The notes: generated from the sequence alone by a model not told the origin. Positions 17,572 to 26,903 are shown, counted from the first letter of the stretch. The stretch is 64,000 bases of DNA from Streptomyces caatingaensis (GCF_001187435.1 NZ_LFXA01000009.1:682001-746000); one strand, 5' to 3'. Numbers and translations are program-made.

Positions 17572-18096
17572 TCAATTCGAAAGAGAAGACGCCCTGTTGG
17601 GATTTTCGTCACTCTGCGCGAGTGCCGCAAGGGCGTGGAGCGCTCCGCCGGACAGCCTCTGCCCCGTCCACTCGTCCAGGGGCTCCGCGCCGAGGGACTT
17701 GTAGAAGCGGATCGAGGGTTCGTTCCAGTCCAGCACTGACCATTCGAAACGCTGGTAGCCGCGCTCCACGCAGATCCGCGCCAGCTCCGCGAGGAGCGCC
17801 CGCCCGTGGCCGCCGCCGCGCGCCTCGGGGCGCACGTAGAGGTCCTCCAGATGGATACCGTGCGTGCCCGTCCAGGTGGAGAAGTTGCGGAACCAGAGCG
17901 CGAAGCCCACCGGCTCGCCCGGGGCGTCGTCACTCTCCGCTATCAGCGCGAAGACGGCCGGATGCGCCCCGAAGAGGGCCTCGCGCAGCTGCTCCTCCGA
18001 GGCGCGCGCCTCCTCCACCGCCCGTTCGTACGCGGCGAGTTCACGGATCATCGCGTGGATGACGGGGACGTCGGCGGGCGACGCGGCTCGGATCAT
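17572..18096 (-). CDS. GNAT-family N-acetyltransferase
   Basis: A 174-aa acetyl-CoA-dependent acetyltransferase of the GNAT fold. It begins MIRAASPADVPVIHAMIRELAAYE. The acetyl-CoA loop is VRPEARGGGHGRALLAELARICVERGYQR, followed by EWSVLDWNEPSIRFYKSLGA. The pattern LEDLYVRPEARG resembles the diamine (spermidine/spermine) acetyltransferase subgroup, but the substrate is not proven. It stands alone between ushX and the divergent antiporter gene. Confidence 0.88.
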   Translation of the reverse strand: MIRAASPADVPVIHAMIRELAAYERAVEEARASEEQLREALFGAHPAVFALIAESDDAPGEPVGFALWFRNFSTWTGTHGIHLEDLYVRPEARGGGHGRALLAELARICVERGYQRFEWSVLDWNEPSIRFYKSLGAEPLDEWTGQRLSGGALHALAALAQSDENPNRASSLSN

Positions 18097-18237
18097 GGGT
18101 GCATGCTAGCGGGCGGCCACGACACCGGGCGCCCGCCCGGCGGCCCGGACGCGGGGCGCGGCGGCCCGCCCCGGAGCGGACGCTCGCTCATGATGGCCCC
18201 ATCGGAACGCCCGGCGGAGGACCGAGGGAGCCGCACG

Positions 18238-19818
18238 ATGGACGTCATGCCGCTGCTGGCGCTGGTCGCGGGGAGCGCCGCCGTCGCCGGCGCCGCCCGC
18301 CGGACCCCGGTGTCCGCGCCGCTGGCCCTGGTCGCCGCGGGCCTCGCCGTCTCCTACCTGCCCGGCGTCCCCGACTACACCCTGGACCCGCACGTCGTCC
18401 TGCCGCTGGTGCTGCCGCCGCTGCTGCACACCGCCGCGCTCGACAGCTCGTACCTCGATCTGCGCGCCAACGCGCGGCCGGTGGCGCTGCTCTCCGTCGG
18501 CTACGTCCTCTTCGCCACGCTCGCCGTCGGCGCCGTCGCCTTCCTGCTCGTGCCGGGACTGCCGCCGACGGCCGCGCTCGTGCTGGGCGCGGTCGTCGCG
18601 CCGCCGGACGCGGTCGCCGCCACCGCCGTCGCGCGCCGGCTCGGCCTGCCGTCCCGCATCACCACCATCCTCCAGGGCGAGTCGCTCGTGAACGACGCCA
18701 CCGCCATCACCGCGTACAAGGTCGCCCTCGCCGCGGCCCTGGGCGAGGGCGCCACCTGGGCGGGCGGCGTACGGGAGTTCGCGGTCGCGGCGGTCGGCGG
18801 GGTCGGCGTCGGACTCGTCCTCATGGTGCCGCTGCACTGGCTGCGCACGCATCTGCGCGAGCCGCTGCTCCAGAACACGCTGTCGCTGCTCATCCCGTTC
18901 GTCGCCTACGGCGCCGCCGAACAGGCCGGCGCGTCCGGGGTGCTCGCCGTCGTGGTCGTCGGCCTCTACCTCGGACACCGGTCCTGGCAGGTCGACTTCG
19001 CGACCCGGCTCCAGGAGGCGGCGGTCTGGCGGATGGTCTCCTTCCTCCTGGAATCCGCCGTGTTCGCCCTCATCGGCCTCCAACTCCGCGTCGTCCTGCG
19101 GGGACTGGACGCCTACGGGCCCGGGGAGGCGGCGTGGTACGCGGTCGTGGTCTTCCTCGCGGTGGTGGCCGCCCGCTTCGTCTGGGTCTATCCCGCCACG
19201 TTCCTGCCGCGGGCGCTGTCGGCGCGGCTGCGCGAGCGCGAGCCGGACGTGACGGGGCGGGCCGCGCTCGTCGTCTCCTGGGCCGGCATGCGGGGCGTCG
19301 TCTCGCTGGCCATCGCCTTCTCGGTCCCGGCGACCGCGCCGGCCCGGAACGTGGTCCTCTTCCTCACCTTCACCACGGTGATCGGCACGCTCGTCGTCCA
19401 GGGGCTGAGTCTGCCGCCGCTGATCCGGGCGCTGCGGCTGCCCTCGCGGGACGCGCGTGCCGCGACGCTCGCGGAGGCGCAGGCGCAGAGCGCCGCCTCG
19501 GCCGCGGCCGAGCGCCGCCTCGACGAACTCCTCGCCGACGAGCGCAACGCGCTGCCGCAGCCGCTCGCCGACCGCCTCCGCGCCGTCCTGGAACGGCGCC
19601 GCAACGCGGTGTGGGAGCGGCTGGGGGCCGTCCACGGGACGACCGGCGAGTCCGCCGACGACACGTACCGCCGGCTGACGCGCGAGGTCATCGGGGCGGA
19701 GCGGGCCGTCTTCGTGTCCCTGCGGGACGCGCGGCGGATCGACGACGAGATGCTGCGGGCGCTGCTGCGGCGGCTGGATCTGGAGGAGGCGGCCGCGTAC
19801 CGGGAGGAGGGGGACTGA
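18238..19818 (+). CDS. CPA1-family Na+/H+ antiporter
   Basis: A membrane antiporter of 526 aa exchanging Na+ (or K+) for H+. About twelve hydrophobic helices span residues 5-400. The ion-binding core motifs are GAVVAPPDAVAATAVARRLG, then LVNDATAI in a helix, and RAALVVSWAGMRGVVSLAIAFS. A soluble C-terminal tail of about 110 residues is Ala/Arg/Glu-rich and probably regulatory. ATG 18238 follows GGGAG. It converges with the PLP enzyme gene, only 12 bases apart. Confidence 0.92.
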   Translation: MDVMPLLALVAGSAAVAGAARRTPVSAPLALVAAGLAVSYLPGVPDYTLDPHVVLPLVLPPLLHTAALDSSYLDLRANARPVALLSVGYVLFATLAVGAVAFLLVPGLPPTAALVLGAVVAPPDAVAATAVARRLGLPSRITTILQGESLVNDATAITAYKVALAAALGEGATWAGGVREFAVAAVGGVGVGLVLMVPLHWLRTHLREPLLQNTLSLLIPFVAYGAAEQAGASGVLAVVVVGLYLGHRSWQVDFATRLQEAAVWRMVSFLLESAVFALIGLQLRVVLRGLDAYGPGEAAWYAVVVFLAVVAARFVWVYPATFLPRALSARLREREPDVTGRAALVVSWAGMRGVVSLAIAFSVPATAPARNVVLFLTFTTVIGTLVVQGLSLPPLIRALRLPSRDARAATLAEAQAQSAASAAAERRLDELLADERNALPQPLADRLRAVLERRRNAVWERLGAVHGTTGESADDTYRRLTREVIGAERAVFVSLRDARRIDDEMLRALLRRLDLEEAAAYREEGD

Positions 19819-19830
19819 GCCCCGGCCCCC

Positions 19831-20736
19831 CTACGACGGCGCGCCCGTGATCACCGCCGCCACCCTCGTCCCGGGCGCGAACGCGCCCTCCTCCACCAGC
19901 GTCGTCAGACCGAAGAGCGCCTTCGCGACGTACAGCCGCTCCAGCGGCACCCCGTGCCGGTCCTCGAAGTCGTCCGCGAAGGCGGCGAGCCCGGGCGGCA
20001 CGCGCGCGTACCCGCCGCCGTGGAAGCGGTCGTCCAGGGTCCACTCGCCCCGGCGGCAGCCGAAGGCCGCCTCCTGGAGGCGGGCGACCTCGGCGCCGAG
20101 GAAGCCCCCGCGCAGGACGGGGAAGCCGATCGCCCGCCCCCCGCCCCCGTCCAGCCCGGCGGCGAGGCCGGCCAGCGTGCCCCCCGTCCCGCAGGCGACG
20201 CCCACGACGTCGGCGACACCGCGCAGTTCCGCGCCGAGGGCCGCGCACCCGCGGGCGGCGGCCGCGTTGCTGCCGCCCTCGGGGACGACGAAGCAGTCGT
20301 CGGCGCCGAGCGAGGAGAGGACGGAGGGCTCCGTCTTGCGCCGGTACGTCGCGCGGGACACGAAGCGCAGCTCCATGCCGTCCGCGGCGCACCGGGCCAG
20401 CGACCAGTTGAGCGGCCGGTCGGCCAGCTCGTCGCCGCGGACGATCCCGACCGTGGCGAAGCCGAGGAGCCGGCCGGCGGCGGCCGTGGCGCGCAGGTGG
20501 TTGGAGTAGGCGCCGCCGAAGGTGAGCAGGGTGCGCCGCCCGGAGGCGGCCGCGGCCAGCAGGTTCGGCTCCAGCTTGCGCCACTTGTTGCCGGGCAGCC
20601 GGGGATGTATCAGATCGTCCCGCTTGAGCAGCAGCCGTACGCCGCGCCGGGCGAACCGCTCGTCCGCCACCTCCTCGACGGGCGAGGGCAGCCGGGGCCG
20701 CAGGGCGGCGAGGTCGGGCACGGGCGCGCTGGTCAC
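19831..20736 (-). CDS. PLP-dependent ACC deaminase / D-cysteine desulfhydrase family enzyme
   Basis: A fold-type II PLP enzyme of 301 aa. The Schiff-base lysine is in RLPGNKWRKLEPNL. The substrate loop FGGAYSNHLRATAAAG, the PEGGSNAAA loop and the phosphate-binding GVACGTGGTLAGLAAG are visible. These features place it in the 1-aminocyclopropane-1-carboxylate deaminase/D-cysteine desulfhydrase family. The diagnostic residues that separate the two activities cannot be settled by eye. The GTG start is accepted for family length. It is 27 bases downstream of the amidase gene on the same strand. Confidence 0.85.
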   Translation of the reverse strand: MTSAPVPDLAALRPRLPSPVEEVADERFARRGVRLLLKRDDLIHPRLPGNKWRKLEPNLLAAAASGRRTLLTFGGAYSNHLRATAAAGRLLGFATVGIVRGDELADRPLNWSLARCAADGMELRFVSRATYRRKTEPSVLSSLGADDCFVVPEGGSNAAAARGCAALGAELRGVADVVGVACGTGGTLAGLAAGLDGGGGRAIGFPVLRGGFLGAEVARLQEAAFGCRRGEWTLDDRFHGGGYARVPPGLAAFADDFEDRHGVPLERLYVAKALFGLTTLVEEGAFAPGTRVAAVITGAPS

Positions 20737-20763
20737 GCACCCATTGTCACGTGCCGCGCCGGG

Positions 20764-21342
20764 TCACTTCAGGCGCGCGCGGATCCGTTCCCGCAGCTCG
20801 TCCATGGCGAAGCCGCGGGGGTCCACCTTCCCCGGCCGCCACTCGTGGTGTCCGATGACCGACCGCTCGCTCCACCCGTGGTGCCGGCAGACCGCGGCCG
20901 CCGCCCGTTCGACGGCCGCCAGCTGGGCCGCGGGCCACGGGTCGTGGCCGTCCCCGAGGTTCACGCACTCGAAGCCGTAGAAGTGCGTGTTGCCGTCGGT
21001 GTCGGACTTCCGCACGGGCGGCAGCCGCTTCTCCGCGATCACGGCGCGCAGCACGTCCCCGTCCCCGCCGCCGGCGTGGTTGGCGCGGCCGCAGCCGACG
21101 AGGTGGACGCGGCCGTCCTTGGCGACGACGGCGTGGCACAGCGGGCCCGGCAGCACCGGTGTGCCGTTCCAGCAGAGCTTGACGGTGGTCTCGGTGCCGG
21201 AGGTGGCGGTGTGGTGGATCACCACGCCGTGCACCGGGCCCCAGGGCCCGTGCCCGGCCCGGCTGTGGGTGCGCCAGCCGGGCACCTCGACGACGCCGGC
21301 GTCCTCCGCGCGCAGGGCGGCGAGGAAGGCGTCCGCGGACAT
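20764..21342 (-). CDS. N-acetylmuramoyl-L-alanine amidase (Amidase_2/PGRP fold)
   Basis: A 192-aa zinc amidase expected to cut the lactyl-peptide bond of peptidoglycan. It has GVVIHHTATSG (first Zn-binding His), YGFECVNLGDGHDPWP and SVIGHHEWRPGKVDP (second His region). No export signal is visible, so it may act in the cytoplasm on recycled muropeptides or be exported another way. ATG 21342 has only a weak ribosome site. It is divergent from the glutaminase gene. Confidence 0.86.
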   Translation of the reverse strand: MSADAFLAALRAEDAGVVEVPGWRTHSRAGHGPWGPVHGVVIHHTATSGTETTVKLCWNGTPVLPGPLCHAVVAKDGRVHLVGCGRANHAGGGDGDVLRAVIAEKRLPPVRKSDTDGNTHFYGFECVNLGDGHDPWPAAQLAAVERAAAAVCRHHGWSERSVIGHHEWRPGKVDPRGFAMDELRERIRARLK

Positions 21343-21522
21343 GGGTGCGGCCACGGCCTTGCTCCTTGGCGGTCCGGTGGCGCAAGCCCTGTCGCGTACG
21401 CCTGAATGGCCCCGTTGTACCGAAAAGTTCGCAGGTGGTCCGGGCGTTCGGATATCGTGCGAGCCGATTCGGCCGCAGGCCGGAGCACGCACGTCCGTAC
21501 GGAAACAGAAAGCGCACCGCCC

Positions 21523-22434
21523 GTGGACTACCAGGCCGTCCTCGAAGAGGTCGCCGCGTTCGCCCGCCCGCTGGTCGGCCGCGGGCAGGCGGCGCAGTAC
21601 ATCCCGGCCCTCGCGGACGTGGATCCCGCGCAGTTCGGCATGGCGGTCGCCGACGTCGACGGCGGGGTGTACGGCGTGGGGGACTGGCGGCGGCCGTTCT
21701 CCGTCCAGTCGATCTCCAAGGCCTTCGCCCTGGCGCTCGTCCTCGCCGAGGGCGGCAACAAGATCTGGGAGCGGGTGGGCACCGAACCGTCCGGAAACGC
21801 CTTCAACTCCCTGGTGCAGCTCGAATACGAGAACGGCATTCCGCGCAATCCGTTCATCAACGCCGGCGCGCTCGTCGTCACCGACCGGCTCCAGACGCTG
21901 ACCGGTGACGCCAGCACGACGATGCTGGAGTTCCTGCGCGCCGAGAGCGGCAACCCGGACGTCGCCTTCGACCCGGTCGTCGCCAAGTCCGAGGCCGAGC
22001 ACGGCGACCGCAACGCGGCCCTCGCCCACTTCATGGCCAGCTACGGCAACCTCGACAACCCCGTCTCCACCGTCCTGGAGCACTACTTCTGGCAGTGCTC
22101 CGTCGAGATGAGCTGCCGCGACCTGGCCGTCGCCGGCGGCTTCCTGGCCCGGCACGGGCTGCGCGCCGACGGCACCCGGCTGCTCCCGCGGCGCGAGGCG
22201 AAGCAGGTCAACGCGGTCATGCTGACCTGCGGCACCTACGACGCCGCCGGCGACTTCGCATACCGGGTGGGCCTGCCGGGCAAAAGCGGGGTCGGCGGCG
22301 GCATCGTCGCCGTCATACCGGGACGCTGCACGCTGTGCGTCTGGAGCCCCGGGCTCGACTCGCGGGGCAACTCCGTCGCCGGCGTCGCGGCGCTGGACCA
22401 CTTCACCACGCTGACCGGCTGGTCCGTCTTCTGA
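21523..22434 (+). CDS. glsA: Glutaminase A (serine-dependent beta-lactamase-like fold)
   Basis: Hydrolyses L-glutamine to glutamate and ammonia. The 303-aa protein has the catalytic Ser-x-x-Lys in FSVQSISKAFAL, FNSLVQLEYENGIPRNPFINAGAL (substrate-binding Asn/Glu), and GKSGVGGGIVAVIPG near the end. The GTG start gives the usual family length; ATG 21406 and GTG 21457 in the same frame would add 22-39 weakly constrained residues. No regulatory site is recognised. Confidence 0.9.
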   Translation: MDYQAVLEEVAAFARPLVGRGQAAQYIPALADVDPAQFGMAVADVDGGVYGVGDWRRPFSVQSISKAFALALVLAEGGNKIWERVGTEPSGNAFNSLVQLEYENGIPRNPFINAGALVVTDRLQTLTGDASTTMLEFLRAESGNPDVAFDPVVAKSEAEHGDRNAALAHFMASYGNLDNPVSTVLEHYFWQCSVEMSCRDLAVAGGFLARHGLRADGTRLLPRREAKQVNAVMLTCGTYDAAGDFAYRVGLPGKSGVGGGIVAVIPGRCTLCVWSPGLDSRGNSVAGVAALDHFTTLTGWSVF

Positions 22435-22503
22435 CCGGTGGCGCCCCGGCCCCGTCCGGAGCATCGTTGGTCGGGACGGACCGACGAGGAGGAGGTGTGC
22501 CGA

Positions 22504-22725
22504 ATGGAGCACGAGTTGCGCGCGGAGTACGCGGACGGCAGCTCACCCGGGGACGACGACCCCTCGGTCAAGACCTGGCACGTCGTCCGCGGCACCGGTT
22601 CCACCGCCATGTGCGGCCGTGACCTCGACCCCGCCTCGGCGGTGCGGTCCGTGGACCTCTGGGGCACCGGCAAGGTGCCCATCTGTCACTCCTGCGGGGC
22701 GCTCTACCTGCGGGAGTCGCCGTAG
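22504..22725 (+). CDS. Small conserved protein with CHSC-type metal site
   Basis: A 73-aa acidic protein of unknown function. Visible features are KTWHVVRGTGSTAMCGRDLDP and, near the C-terminus, KVPICHSCGALYLRES. The three cysteines and one histidine could hold zinc. ATG 22504 follows GGAGG by 8 bases. Its last base is also the first base of the downstream AraC-type GTG start, so the two genes are translationally coupled. Confidence 0.75.
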   Translation: MEHELRAEYADGSSPGDDDPSVKTWHVVRGTGSTAMCGRDLDPASAVRSVDLWGTGKVPICHSCGALYLRESP

Positions 22726-23399
22726 TGACCTACCGGGAGCGGGCCTCCGGCGCCGTCGCCGGGGCCGTCGTCTGGACGCGCGCGGACGGGGGCGATCCCG
22801 TGCGCGTCCTGCCCGACGGCTGCGTCGACCTGATCTGGACGGACGGCCGCCTCGTCGTCGCCGGCCCGGACACCCGGGCCCATCTCGTGCCGGCGGCCGT
22901 CCCCGGCGCGCGCCACACCGGCCTGCGCTTCGCGCCCGGCACCGGCCCGGGGCTGCTCGGCGTGCCCGCGCACGAACTGCGTGATCTGCGGGTGCCGCTG
23001 GAGGACCTGTGGCCGGGGAGACGTGCGCGGGCGGTGGCGCGGCGGATGGCGGAAGCGGGTGCTCCGGGGCGGGTGCTGGAGGAGGCGGTGGGCGCGGCTC
23101 CCCCCGACCCCTGGACCGCCGAGGTCGTCGCCTCCGCCGGGCGCGGCGAGCCCGTCTCCGCCCTCGCCGCCCGCCTGGCCATCAGCGAACGCCAGCTCCA
23201 CCGCCGGGCCCTGCGCTCCTTCGGCTACGGCCCGAAGACCCTCGCGCGCGTGCTGCGCATGCGACGGGCCGTACGGCTGGCCCGCCGCGGGCTCGCGTTC
23301 GCGGAGGTCGCGGCGGTGTGCGGCTACGCGGACCAGGCGCACCTCGCGCGGGAGGTGCGGGCGTTGGCGGGGGTACCGCTGGGTGCGCTGACGCGCTGA
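22725..23399 (+). CDS. AraC-family transcriptional regulator with DUF6597-like N-domain
   Basis: A 224-aa regulator. The N-terminal region (PVRVLPDGCVDLIWTDGRLVVAGPDT) matches the DUF6597-type domain common in front of AraC helix-turn-helix domains. The C-terminal HTH_18 domain has PVSALAARLAISERQLHRRALRSFGYGPKTLARVLRM and LAFAEVAAVCGYADQAHLAREVRALAGVP. The GTG start overlaps the preceding stop. It converges on a VOC-family gene 31 bases away. The ligand is unknown. Confidence 0.88.
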   Translation: MTYRERASGAVAGAVVWTRADGGDPVRVLPDGCVDLIWTDGRLVVAGPDTRAHLVPAAVPGARHTGLRFAPGTGPGLLGVPAHELRDLRVPLEDLWPGRRARAVARRMAEAGAPGRVLEEAVGAAPPDPWTAEVVASAGRGEPVSALAARLAISERQLHRRALRSFGYGPKTLARVLRMRRAVRLARRGLAFAEVAAVCGYADQAHLAREVRALAGVPLGALTR

Positions 23400-23430
23400 G
23401 CGTGCCCCCTCTGGGGGCGGGGGGAGGCAG

Positions 23431-23808
23431 CTACCGCGCCGTACCGCCGAGCGGCGCGAAGAGATCCACCGCGTTCCCGTCCGGGTCGAGGACGACGGCG
23501 TAGCGCTGTCCCCACACCGCGTCCCATGGTGCGGACCTTCCCGTGTGGCCCGCCGCCACCAACTCCCCGTACACCCGGTCCACTTCCTCCGTCGTGGCGC
23601 AGGCGAAGCCGAGGGCGACGCGTCCCGCCGCCGGGCCGGGGGAGGGGGCGGCGTCCCACAAGAGCCGCAGGCCGCCGGGCAGGACGTGTTCCACGTGCGG
23701 CGACCGGTCGGCGGAGGCGGGGAGTCGGAGACCCAGCCGGCGGTAGAAGGCGAGTGACGCGGGCATGTCGGCGACGACGAGGCCGATGCAGTCGAAGCGT
23801 GGTGTCAT
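23431..23808 (-). CDS. VOC-family (glyoxalase/bleomycin-resistance fold) protein
   Basis: A 125-aa vicinal-oxygen-chelate protein made of two beta-alpha-beta-beta-beta modules. The first is FDCIGLVVADMPASLAFYRRLGLRLP, with histidine candidates in HVEHVLPGG. The second ends RYAVVLDPDGNAVDLFAPL, whose NxVDLF pattern is typical. It may be a dioxygenase, a glyoxalase-like enzyme or a drug-binding protein. Neighbours give no clear clue. Confidence 0.85.
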   Translation of the reverse strand: MTPRFDCIGLVVADMPASLAFYRRLGLRLPASADRSPHVEHVLPGGLRLLWDAAPSPGPAAGRVALGFACATTEEVDRVYGELVAAGHTGRSAPWDAVWGQRYAVVLDPDGNAVDLFAPLGGTAR

Positions 23809-23870
23809 GCCGGACACCGTAGGAGGCCGGTGATCACCGGGTCTTGAAGGAATCGGACGCCGGAGGACGC

Positions 23871-24809
23871 CTACGGGCAGCGGATGACCTGCCCGCCGTA
23901 CGACAGGTTCCCGCCGAAGCCGAAGAGCAGGACCGGCGCCCCGGGCGCCACCTCGCGGCGCTCGACGAGCTTGGAGAGGGCCAGCGGGATGCTGGCCGCG
24001 GACGTGTTGCCGGATTCCGTCACATCGGTGGCGATCACCGCGTTGACGGCGCCGATGCGCCGCGCCACGGGCTCGATGATGCGCAGGTTCGCCTGGTGGA
24101 GGACGACCGCCGCCAGTTCCTCCGGCGCGACGCCGGCCCGTTCGCATACCTGGCGGGCGATCGGCGGCAGCTGGGTGGTGGCCCAGCGGTAGACGGCCTG
24201 GCCCTCCTGGGCGAAGCGGGACGGCGTGCCCTCGATGCGGACGGCGTGGCCCATCGTCGGCACCGAGCCCCAGACGACCGGGCCGATGCCGGGCTCGGGG
24301 GAGGCGGTGACGACGGCGGCGCCGGCGCCGTCGCCGACGAGCACGCAGGTGGAGCGGTCCGTCCAGTCGACGACGTCCGTGAACTTCTCGACGCCGACGA
24401 CCAGGGCGTTCCGCGCGGCCCCGGCCCGGATGGCGTGGTCGGCGGTCGCGAGGGCGTGGGTGAAGCCGGCGCAGACGACGTTGACGTCCATCACGGCGGG
24501 GGCGCCGAGCCCGAGCCGGGCGGCGACGCGGGCGGCCGTGTTGGGGCTGCGGTCGACGGCGGTGCAGGTGGCGACGAGGACGAGGTCGATCTCGTCGGGG
24601 GCCAGCCCGCTGGTGGCGAGGGCCTTGGTGGCGGCCTCGGCGGCCATGACGTCGACGGTCTCGGCGGCGTCGGCCACGCGCCGCGTGCGGATGCCCACCC
24701 GCGAGCGGATCCACTCGTCGCTGGTGTCGACCATTCCGGCCAGCTCGTCGTTGGTCAGCACCCTGGCGGGCTGGTAGTGGCCCATGGCCAGTACGCGGGA
24801 CCCGGACAT
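23871..24809 (-). CDS. Beta-ketoacyl-ACP synthase III family protein (FabH-like)
   Basis: A 312-aa thiolase-fold condensing enzyme that primes fatty acid or polyketide chains from an acyl-CoA. The Cys-His-Asn triad is visible as NVVCAGFTHA, LHQANLRII and ESGNTSAAS. The N-terminal DTSDEWIRSRVGIRTRR and C-terminal GFGGNLSYGGQVIRC are diagnostic. A strong AGGAGGAA ribosome site precedes the ATG. There is no ACP, malonyltransferase or FabF neighbour, so it is a stand-alone KAS III, perhaps a secondary or starter-specific homologue. Confidence 0.92.
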   Translation of the reverse strand: MSGSRVLAMGHYQPARVLTNDELAGMVDTSDEWIRSRVGIRTRRVADAAETVDVMAAEAATKALATSGLAPDEIDLVLVATCTAVDRSPNTAARVAARLGLGAPAVMDVNVVCAGFTHALATADHAIRAGAARNALVVGVEKFTDVVDWTDRSTCVLVGDGAGAAVVTASPEPGIGPVVWGSVPTMGHAVRIEGTPSRFAQEGQAVYRWATTQLPPIARQVCERAGVAPEELAAVVLHQANLRIIEPVARRIGAVNAVIATDVTESGNTSAASIPLALSKLVERREVAPGAPVLLFGFGGNLSYGGQVIRCP

Positions 24810-24981
24810 GGTGGTTCCTCCTGCTGAGCGGGCGGTCCGGAACCCCCAGTGTCGATGCCGCCCCACCTGATCATCGGTGCGAGATCCGCCAATCTTCGGG
24901 CGCGATAACTGGCGCAACCCACAGGGCCCGGCCCGTGGAACGGAATCCACGGCTCCGGGCCCTTGCGCGGTTCGGCGGGGA

Positions 24982-26379
24982 TCAGCGCAGGGCGAGCGCC
25001 TTCCGCAGGGTGGTGAACAGCTCGGTCTGGTCCGTCACCCCGAGGACGCGCTCGGCCTGCGGGCCCTGGGCCGCGATGCGCACCTCGGTGCCCGTGTGCT
25101 CCTGGGACTTGCCCGGGGTGTTGGTCGAGTAGTTGACCTTGAGCTGCTGCCCCTCGTCGGTCACCAGCGTCGAGGACAGCCCGGGCGGGGTGGCCTCCAG
25201 CGGCACGATCTGGCTGCTGTGGCCGTGGTCGGCGGTGGTGACGACCAGGGTGTCCGGGTGCTTCGCGGCGTAGTCGCGGGCGACCTTCACGGCCCGGTCC
25301 AGGGCCGCGGTCTCGCCGATCTGCCCGCAGGGGTCGGCGGCGTGGTCGCGCTTGTCGATCGAGGCGCCCTCGACCTGGAGGAAGAAGCCGGCCTTCGACT
25401 TCGCGGCCTTCTGCTTGCCCTCCAGCAGACGCAGCGCCGCGCGGGTCTGCTCCTCCAGGCTCGGGGTGCCGGCCGTGCGCTCGGGGTTGTCCGTCGTGCA
25501 GCGCTGCGGGGCGGTGCCGCCGACGGCGGCGGGCTTCCCGGTCCACTCGACCGGGATGTTCCCGGCGGCGAAGAGGCCGAGGACGGGCTTGCCGGCGCGC
25601 GCCCTGCCGAGGCCCTTGGCGTCGGTCACCACCTCGTACCCCAGCTCGCGGGCCTGCTCGGTGACGGTCAGGCCCTTGTACCGGCCCTCGGTGATCTTCT
25701 GGTCGAAGCGCTGCTTCCCGCCGCCCAGCAGCACGTCCACCTTGTGGTTCACGCTCTGCTCGGCGATCGAGCCCGGCCCGCCCCTGCCGATCGTGTCGTT
25801 CGGGCAGGCCTTCATGTCGGCCGGGCCCTGGCAGCTGCGGTCGGTGGCGTGCGAGGCGAGGACGGCCGGGGTGGCGTCGGTCAGCTCGGCGGTGGTGACG
25901 CTGCCGGTGGCCAGCCCGTTGCGCCGGGCCAGCTCCAGGATCGTCGTCATCGGCTGGTCGGTGCCGGGGGTCTTCGATATGCGGCCGTTGACCGTCTTGC
26001 GGCCGGTCGCCCAGCCGGTGCCGCTGGCCGCGGAGTCGGTGACGTAGTCCGGCTTGCCGTTCCTGTCCACGGAGTACGTGGTGTAGGCGCCGGTCATCGG
26101 GAACTTGTCCATGTTCAGCCGGCCGGCGGCGCCCACGGTGTAGTCGCGGGCCAGGGTGATCTCCGAGTCGCCCATGCCGTCGCCGATGAGCAGGATGACG
26201 TTCTTCGCCTTCGCCGGGCCGTGCAGCTGCCGGACGACGGACGCCCGGGCGCCGCCGTCCGTGCCCCCGCCGCCGTCGGAGGCGGCGGCCGCGGCCGGCA
26301 CCGCGGCCCCGGCGACGAGCAGGGCGGCGGCGCCCCGGGCGAGACGGCGCCCGCGACGTCCGTACGGACGAGAAGCCAT
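24982..26379 (-). CDS. Secreted alkaline phosphatase (PhoA family)
   Basis: An extracellular phosphomonoesterase of 465 aa. The N-terminal signal has several arginine pairs (YGRRGRRLARGAAALLVAG) before a hydrophobic core and an AxA-like cleavage region, so Tat export is possible. The catalytic serine motif TDSAASGTGWATG, metal-site IGDGMGDSE, LQVEGASIDKRDHA and TADHGHSSQ are all present. Activity would need Zn and Mg. The ATG has a GGAAGGAA site. A TatA-like gene lies upstream on the same strand. A Pho-box was not searched for rigorously. Confidence 0.92.
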   Translation of the reverse strand: MASRPYGRRGRRLARGAAALLVAGAAVPAAAAASDGGGGTDGGARASVVRQLHGPAKAKNVILLIGDGMGDSEITLARDYTVGAAGRLNMDKFPMTGAYTTYSVDRNGKPDYVTDSAASGTGWATGRKTVNGRISKTPGTDQPMTTILELARRNGLATGSVTTAELTDATPAVLASHATDRSCQGPADMKACPNDTIGRGGPGSIAEQSVNHKVDVLLGGGKQRFDQKITEGRYKGLTVTEQARELGYEVVTDAKGLGRARAGKPVLGLFAAGNIPVEWTGKPAAVGGTAPQRCTTDNPERTAGTPSLEEQTRAALRLLEGKQKAAKSKAGFFLQVEGASIDKRDHAADPCGQIGETAALDRAVKVARDYAAKHPDTLVVTTADHGHSSQIVPLEATPPGLSSTLVTDEGQQLKVNYSTNTPGKSQEHTGTEVRIAAQGPQAERVLGVTDQTELFTTLRKALALR

Positions 26380-26473
26380 GGTGGATTTCCTTCCTCGTGG
26401 GCCGGCGGAGCCCGGCCGGAGGAAGCTCACCAAGCGAGGGTGTACGGAAGGCCAATCCCGGGTGACGGCAGGG

Positions 26474-26728
26474 TCAGCGGGGGCTTTCGACAGCGGTGGG
26501 GCCGAGGGGGGTCTGTGCGCCCGGAGCCTGCGCGCCGGGGGCCGGGGCGGGCGCGGCCGGCGCCGGGTCCTCCTTCATCGCCTTGGCCTCGCTCTTGAGG
26601 ATCCGCGCCGACTTGCCGAGGGCGCGCGCCATGTCCGGCAGCTTCTTCGACCCGAAGAGGACCACCAGGACGAGCACGACGACGAGGAGGTGCCAGGGTT
26701 CCAGGGCGTTGCGCAGCACGGCGTCCAC
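26474..26728 (-). CDS. TatA/E-like twin-arginine translocase subunit
   Basis: A protein of 84 aa with the TatA layout: a short periplasmic N-end, one transmembrane helix (WHLLVVVLVLVVLFGSKKLP, residues 11-30), and the FGSKKLPDMARALGKSARIL hinge plus amphipathic helix. A Pro/Ala-rich acidic tail follows. The GTG start gives a typical N-terminus. It sits 94 bases upstream of the alkaline phosphatase, and both point the same way. Streptomyces has a main tatA elsewhere, so this is probably an extra paralogue. Confidence 0.85.
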   Translation of the reverse strand: MDAVLRNALEPWHLLVVVLVLVVLFGSKKLPDMARALGKSARILKSEAKAMKEDPAPAAPAPAPGAQAPGAQTPLGPTAVESPR

Positions 26729-26903
26729 CTGCTTTCTCTGCCTTGTGCCCGCGGCGGCGTGCCGCGGCGTTCCCCTCACCATACTTGCCGATTTGCGCAA
26801 CCGGACAACCCGGGGTGAGGTCCTGACGTCTTGGGGGATGAGAAAGGAAGCAGTCGACGGGGCGGGGTGGCCTTATGGGCTCGTACACGACGGGGGCTCG
26901 CGC

